The notes beneath the pieces were generated by a model that had not been told where the DNA came from, made no database searches, and saw only the letters and a program-made list of their open reading frames with translations. Source: Pseudomonas costantinii (lineage in GTDB: Bacteria > Pseudomonadota > Gammaproteobacteria > Pseudomonadales > Pseudomonadaceae). Taken from it: 64,000 bases of DNA. Positions within the stretch are counted from its first letter, which is position 1, and every line of letters begins with the position of its first letter. Position numbers and translations under genes: made by a program. Below, piece after piece: positions 60,257-64,000 of the stretch. The DNA is taken from positions 62,001 to 126,000 of the forward strand of contig NZ_MDDR01000025.1 in assembly GCF_001870435.1 (NCBI RefSeq), read 5' to 3'.

Positions 60257-61449
60257 GCGTCGCGGGCTTCACGGGCCTTGGGCGCTTGCCGGTACAGGTA
60301 CACACTTAGCAGCAAGCCACCTGCGGCTGCGAGGGCGGCGAACAGGAAGATCGACGCAAAGCCGAAGCCTGCCGCCACAGCCCCAGCCAGCGGGCCGGTG
60401 ATCCCCAACGATAAGTCGATAAACAGCGAGTAAGCCCCCACCGCCGAACCACGGCTGGAGGCCGGCACCAGGTTGACCGCCTCCACCCCCAGCGCCGGAA
60501 ACACCAGGGAAAAGCCGAACCCGCTCAATGCCGCACCGGCCAATGCCAAGTGGGCATCCGGTGCCAGCCACAGCAACAGCAGGCCAAGGATTTCCACCGA
60601 CAGGCAGGCAATCGCCACGCGAAAGCCGCCGATACGGTTGATCAAGTTGCCGAACAGCAGGCGCGCGCCGATAAAGCTGGCACCGAACAGGCTCAAGGCC
60701 CACACCGCGTTATCCCAATGTTGGGTGGTGTAATACAGGGTGATAAAGGTGGCGATGGTGCCAAAGCCGATCGAGCCCAACGCCAGCGCACAGCCGTGGG
60801 GCAGCACTCGGCCCAACACATTCATGAAAGGTAGGCGCACTCCGGCAACAATGGGTGCTGCTTCCTTGTTCCAGGCCAATAGCAAGCCCAGGATCGCCAG
60901 CAGGATGATGCTGACGCCCATGCTCCACAGCCCGAAATAACTGACCAGCAGCACCCCAAGCGGTGCGCCGACGGCCAGTGCGCCGTAACTGGCGATACCG
61001 TTCCACGAGATGACTTTGGCCGTATTCGCCGCGCCAACGCGGCCGATGCCCCAGCCAATGGCACCCGAGCCCACCAGGCTTTCGGCGCTGCCCAACACCA
61101 GTCGGCCGATCAGCAAGCTGCCGAGGCTGATGGCCGGCAGGCTTGAAAACCACGCGGCCAGCAACATGAACACGCCACTCAGGCCACAGCCCACCAAGCC
61201 GATCAGCACCGCACGCTTGCTGCCCAGGTTATCGATGATTTTTCCGGCATAGGGGCGGCTTAGCAAAGTGGCCAGGTATTGCACGCTGATCACCAGGCCT
61301 GCGATGACTGCGCCATAGCCCAACTGACTGTGGACATAGCCCGGCAGCACGGCCAGGGGAATGCCGATATTCAGGTAGCCGATAAAGGTGAACAAGACGA
61401 TGGAAACAACTTGCAGCGTGACCGCCATGGGGCGCTGGGTTTCTGGCAT
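60253..61449 (-). CDS. Major facilitator superfamily transporter (YhhS/YfcJ-like)
   Basis: This MFS permease of 398 aa from the ATG at 61449 ([13 protein letters not shown]) has about twelve membrane helices and the loop motif [17 protein letters not shown] (about residues 71-87). The substrate is unknown; the family includes arabinose/sugar or glyphosate-type exporters. The frame is open to 61524; no clear ribosome binding site is seen at either start. It is convergent with arfB and their stop codons overlap by four bases. Confidence 0.85.
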   Translation of the reverse strand: MPETQRPMAVTLQVVSIVLFTFIGYLNIGIPLAVLPGYVHSQLGYGAVIAGLVISVQYLATLLSRPYAGKIIDNLGSKRAVLIGLVGCGLSGVFMLLAAWFSSLPAISLGSLLIGRLVLGSAESLVGSGAIGWGIGRVGAANTAKVISWNGIASYGALAVGAPLGVLLVSYFGLWSMGVSIILLAILGLLLAWNKEAAPIVAGVRLPFMNVLGRVLPHGCALALGSIGFGTIATFITLYYTTQHWDNAVWALSLFGASFIGARLLFGNLINRIGGFRVAIACLSVEILGLLLLWLAPDAHLALAGAALSGFGFSLVFPALGVEAVNLVPASSRGSAVGAYSLFIDLSLGITGPLAGAVAAGFGFASIFLFAALAAAGGLLLSVYLYRQAPKAREARDA

Positions 61450-61553
61450 GGGAGAGGTCCACTGTCGCAGCAGTAAAAGATAGGCTGCTAATAATACCGG
61501 CGCTTTGGTCGGGCAGGGCGGCAAAAAATCAAAAACGTCAGATCAAAAAGACA

Positions 61554-61736
61554 TCAAGGTTGGGCAGGGGCCAGCAGTTGCGTGGTTACCAGCGCAGCCA
61601 GGGCATTTTCCTGGGTGCCGAAGCGCTTGAGCAGCACGGCTTGTTTGTCCGCGCTGAGGCGGTTCCAGACGTCGACCATCTGCAAGGCAGCGTCGAGTAC
61701 AGCAGCATCCGGGGTGTTGGGGAGGGTATCGGTCAT
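61554..61736 (-). CDS. Small hypothetical protein, 60 aa
   Basis: A 60-aa soluble, helix-rich protein (TLPNTPDAAVLDAALQMVDV; LSADKQAVLLKRFG). I do not recognise the family. It has no signal peptide. It lies upstream of the MFS gene in the same direction and near a second short gene. Codon use looks typical of the genome. The ribosome binding site is not obvious. Confidence 0.6.
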   Translation of the reverse strand: MTDTLPNTPDAAVLDAALQMVDVWNRLSADKQAVLLKRFGTQENALAALVTTQLLAPAQP

Positions 61737-61810
61737 GGCGGGTATCTCAGGTGATTCAGGCAGTGTGGAAAGCGCTCAAAGGTGCGCTTTCCACACAGTC
61801 TGGTACGGCG

Positions 61811-61939
61811 TCAGTCCTGGCTTTCGCTGTCGACTGGTTTTGCTTCTTTGGCCTCAGGCTGCTCGTTGCCGGCCTGCTGCGGTGTTGGCTGCTCAGTTGG
61901 GTGCAGGCTTGGGAAGGGGAGATTAGGTATCTCGTGCAT
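61811..61939 (-). CDS. Small hypothetical protein, 42 aa
   Basis: A 42-codon gene starting at ATG 61939 with GAGGAG ten bases upstream. The product is Pro/Glu/Gln-rich (MHEIPNLPFPSLHPTEQPTP...) and probably disordered. No function is suggested by the sequence. An in-frame start at 61996 is possible but lacks a better binding site. Confidence 0.55.
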   Translation of the reverse strand: MHEIPNLPFPSLHPTEQPTPQQAGNEQPEAKEAKPVDSESQD

Positions 61940-62099
61940 CGTCGTCGCTCCTCGCAAGGTCTGTTTTTTCAATCGCAGGTGATTCCGCGCTCTCAAAAAG
62001 CCTTGGCAGGATACAGCACTGAAAATGACAAAAAGATTTTAATCTCGGCGGATGTACGAATTTTCATCGTTTAAACGCAAGTGACATGAGGTCACACCC

Positions 62100-62411
62100 T
62101 TAGAACGGCACCTTGCCAAGGATCATGTCGCGGTACATCACAAAGTCCCCCAGCAAGCTGTAGAACGGGTGCTGAAAGGTCGCCGGGCGGTTCTTTTCGA
62201 AGAAGAAGTGGCCAACCCAGGCAAAGCTGTAACCGGCGATCGGCAAGGCCAGCAGCAGGCCCAATGAACCTCTGCCGATGGCATAGGCCAGAATGCCAAT
62301 CACCAGCGTGGTGCCGATAAAGTGCAGGCGTCGGCAAGTGCTGTTGCCGTGCTCACTCAGGTAGTACGGGTAGAAATCGGCGAAGCTGTTGAATTGCCTG
62401 ATATTTTCCAC
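62100..62411 (-). CDS. DUF962 (Mpo1/YGL010w-like) membrane protein
   Basis: This 103-aa integral membrane protein is of the DUF962 family, to which the yeast iron-dependent dioxygenase Mpo1 belongs. Conserved His residues are in SEHGNSTCRRLHFIG and GHFFFEKNRPATF, with membrane helices at about 33-52 and 56-75. The GTG at 62411 (ENIRQFNSFADFYPYYL) is preferred to a TTG at 62444. The bacterial role is unknown. A GTGAC-N5-GTCAC hairpin follows the stop at 62081-62095. Confidence 0.82.
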   Translation of the reverse strand: MENIRQFNSFADFYPYYLSEHGNSTCRRLHFIGTTLVIGILAYAIGRGSLGLLLALPIAGYSFAWVGHFFFEKNRPATFQHPFYSLLGDFVMYRDMILGKVPF

Positions 62412-62571
62412 GGTGGCTGGCCCTTTGATTGTTAGGCCGCCCAACAGATGTTCGGCGGGGAGCTTATTTGAGTCTAGAGTGATCAGTGGTAACAGCCAGT
62501 GACAATAGATGCCACTTTAGTATCCTTGGCTTCCTGGCTGCCGTTTAAGCCTGCTTTTTTAAGAAGACGCC

Positions 62572-63630
62572 ATGAGCGAACGAACAACTTCTGCAAGCTG
62601 GGCGATGGGGATAGTCAAGGCGTTGGAAATGGACGGCCTGGACTGCCGTGCCTTGTTCAAGCAACTGGGCCTGGACTACGCAGCCCTCAGTGACCCCGAT
62701 GCGCGTTTTCCGCAAGACTCCATGACCCGGTTGTGGCAGCGGGCAGTGGAGTTGTCGGGCAACCCGGCGATTGGCCTGAACATGGGCAAGGTGGTGCGCC
62801 CTGCGTCGTTTCATGTGGCCGGTTATGCGCTGATGTCCAGCAATACGCTGGCCGAAGGTTTCATGCGCCTGGTGCGCTACCAACGGATCATCGCCGAAAG
62901 CGCCGACTTGAGTTTCCGACTATTACCTGAAGGCTATGCGCTGATTCTGACGGTGCACGGCGATCACCTGCCGCCGACCCGGCAAAGCGCCGAAGCTTCG
63001 TTGGCCAGTGCGCTGGCGTTGTGCGGCTGGCTGACCGGCCGCACCCTGCAACCGCGCAAAGTGCTGGTGCAGGGCGACCAACCGGCGGACCTGGCGCCCT
63101 ACAAGCAGGCGTTTCATGCGCCGCTGGAATTTAACGCGCCCTATGACGCACTGATTTTTGAACGGGCCGACATGGAAGCGCCGCTGCCCACGGCCAATGA
63201 GGCCATGGCGTTGTTACACGATCGATTTGCCGGCGAGTACCTGGCGCGTTTTTCTGAAAGCCGCGTGACCCACAAGGCGCGACAGGTGTTATGCCGTCTG
63301 TTGCCCCAGGGCGAGCCCAAGCGCGAAGTGGTGGCCCAGACCCTGCACCTGTCCCAGCGCACCTTACAGCGGCGGTTACAGGAGGAAGGCACCAGCTTCC
63401 AGACCCTGCTCGACGACACGCGCCGCGAACTCGCCGAGCAATACCTGGCGCAGCCGAGCATGACCCTGCTGGAAATTGCCTATCTGTTGGGTTTTGCCGA
63501 CCCGAGTAATTTCTTCCGCGCGTTTCGCCGCTGGTTCGATGCCACGCCCGGCGAATACCGGACGCGGTTGCTGGAAGCCTCGACGGTCAGTGACGCCAAA
63601 ACGCAGGAATGCACAGAACAAAGACTGTGA
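62572..63630 (+). CDS. AraC-family transcriptional regulator (OruR-like type)
   Basis: This 352-aa regulator has an N-terminal ligand-binding domain of the arabinose-binding-like type (about 15-200, FHVAGYALMSSNTLAEGF) and a C-terminal double helix-turn-helix of the AraC type (KREVVAQTLHLSQRTLQRRL; LEIAYLLGFADPSNFFRAFRRWF). This domain combination is found in OruR, ArgR-related and virulence regulators of pseudomonads. The target is unknown. Its 3' end overlaps the convergent trkH gene by 44 bp. Confidence 0.88.
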   Translation: MSERTTSASWAMGIVKALEMDGLDCRALFKQLGLDYAALSDPDARFPQDSMTRLWQRAVELSGNPAIGLNMGKVVRPASFHVAGYALMSSNTLAEGFMRLVRYQRIIAESADLSFRLLPEGYALILTVHGDHLPPTRQSAEASLASALALCGWLTGRTLQPRKVLVQGDQPADLAPYKQAFHAPLEFNAPYDALIFERADMEAPLPTANEAMALLHDRFAGEYLARFSESRVTHKARQVLCRLLPQGEPKREVVAQTLHLSQRTLQRRLQEEGTSFQTLLDDTRRELAEQYLAQPSMTLLEIAYLLGFADPSNFFRAFRRWFDATPGEYRTRLLEASTVSDAKTQECTEQRL

Positions 63631-64000
63631 TGATTTCCAGGCGACCCAACAGCATGCCGAACGACAAGATCCACTTGGCCGCATCCGGCAGGCTGGCGAA
63701 GTTACCGGCTGGGCCAATGGTTTCGCCCAGGCCCGGGCCGACGCCGGACACGGTACTGGCGGCGCCGGTCAGAGCAGTCATCCAGTCCAGCCCCAGCAAC
63801 GACAGGGCCAGGGCGATGGCGCAGATGGTGATGGCGAAGAAAAACGAGAAGGTCAGAATCGACCGCACGATCTCCTCGTCGAGGCGATGGCCGTTGTACT
63901 TTTGCTTGATCACTGCCCGTGGGTGAATCAGCTGGTTCAAGTTGGCCTTGAGCAGGATATAGGCGACCTGGAAGCGGAAGATCTTGATTCCGCCGGCCGT
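63587..64000 (-). CDS. trkH: TrkH-family potassium uptake protein, C-terminal part
   Basis: This is the 3' portion (138 codons in the window) of a Trk-type potassium transporter membrane subunit, cut by the right window edge. Typical motifs are TAGGIKIFRFQVAYILLKAN, the pore-lining STVSGVGPGLGETIGPAGNF and the C-terminus GRLEIITVFVLCIPAFWRH. Trk systems move K+ with TrkA as the cytosolic NAD(H)-binding partner. It overlaps the AraC-type gene tail to tail by 44 bp. Confidence 0.9.
   Translation of the reverse strand, partial: TAGGIKIFRFQVAYILLKANLNQLIHPRAVIKQKYNGHRLDEEIVRSILTFSFFFAITICAIALALSLLGLDWMTALTGAASTVSGVGPGLGETIGPAGNFASLPDAAKWILSFGMLLGRLEIITVFVLCIPAFWRH

Overview
The window is a chromosomal segment of a Pseudomonas, most likely the P. 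fluorescens group. The evidence is the GC-rich coding sequence, the block ruvC-ruvA-ruvB-ybgC-tolQRAB-pal-cpoB-queE-tRNA-Lys in the order known from P. aeruginosa, the P. aeruginosa-like gcvH-gcvP-sdaA-gcvT and arcDABC operons, and Pseudomonas-type REP palindromes (core GTGGGAGC..GGCTTGCC). Nearly all of it is coding. I see no CRISPR array, transposase, integrase or rRNA.

Layout. 1-8731 (+): Holliday junction resolution (ruvCAB), the Tol-Pal envelope complex with its thioesterase and CpoB, and queE. 8832-8907: tRNA-Lys(TTT), with no queC between it and queE. 9093-21101 (+): a type I secretion system (TolC-like channel, HlyB-like ABC transporter, HlyD-like adaptor), a small unknown gene, and a 2101-codon RTX protein with a subtilisin-like and a P domain, which is very probably the exported substrate. 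21161-24884 (-): pstSCAB phosphate uptake without phoU. 25168-26745 (+): an unrecognised 525-aa protein. 26987-28045 (+): nadA. 28116-28922 (-): an RDD membrane protein and a cold-shock protein.

29313-37000 (-): a glycine/serine catabolic operon, gcvH-gcvP-sdaA-gcvT, with its TyrR-like sigma-54 activator (GcsR type). Three operator-like 18-mers and a -24/-12 promoter lie between them. 37242-42491 (-): the arginine deiminase pathway arcD-arcA-arcB-arcC plus a DUF5064 gene, with two large palindromic repeats. A second 475-aa ArcD-like antiporter (42939-44366) diverges from arcD and overlaps alkA. 45342-46691 (-): a family III CoA-transferase-like protein.

46732-50879 (-): a CpxR/CpxA-like two-component system with a Spy/CpxP-like protein encoded between regulator and kinase, then a coiled-coil exported protein, a YciI protein and YciB. 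50967-55671 (+): PHP phosphoesterase, YciO, ScpA, ScpB and RluB. 55801-56971 (-): a 45-codon peptide gene, a hairpin and an M29/NicX-like metalloenzyme gene; this looks like a small peptide-modification operon. 57496-59041 (+): a 20-codon Tyr/Trp-containing leader ORF followed by aroP. The remainder holds a pentapeptide-repeat protein, arfB, an MFS transporter, small conserved-looking proteins, a DUF962 protein, an AraC-type regulator and the C-terminal part of a TrkH potassium transporter cut by the window edge.

The least explained elements are the 45-aa peptide with its M29-like enzyme, the leader ORF of aroP, the RTX-subtilase island beside tRNA-Lys, and the paired divergent ArcD genes. 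All functional calls are from reading the sequence and from recalled family knowledge; no database search was run.
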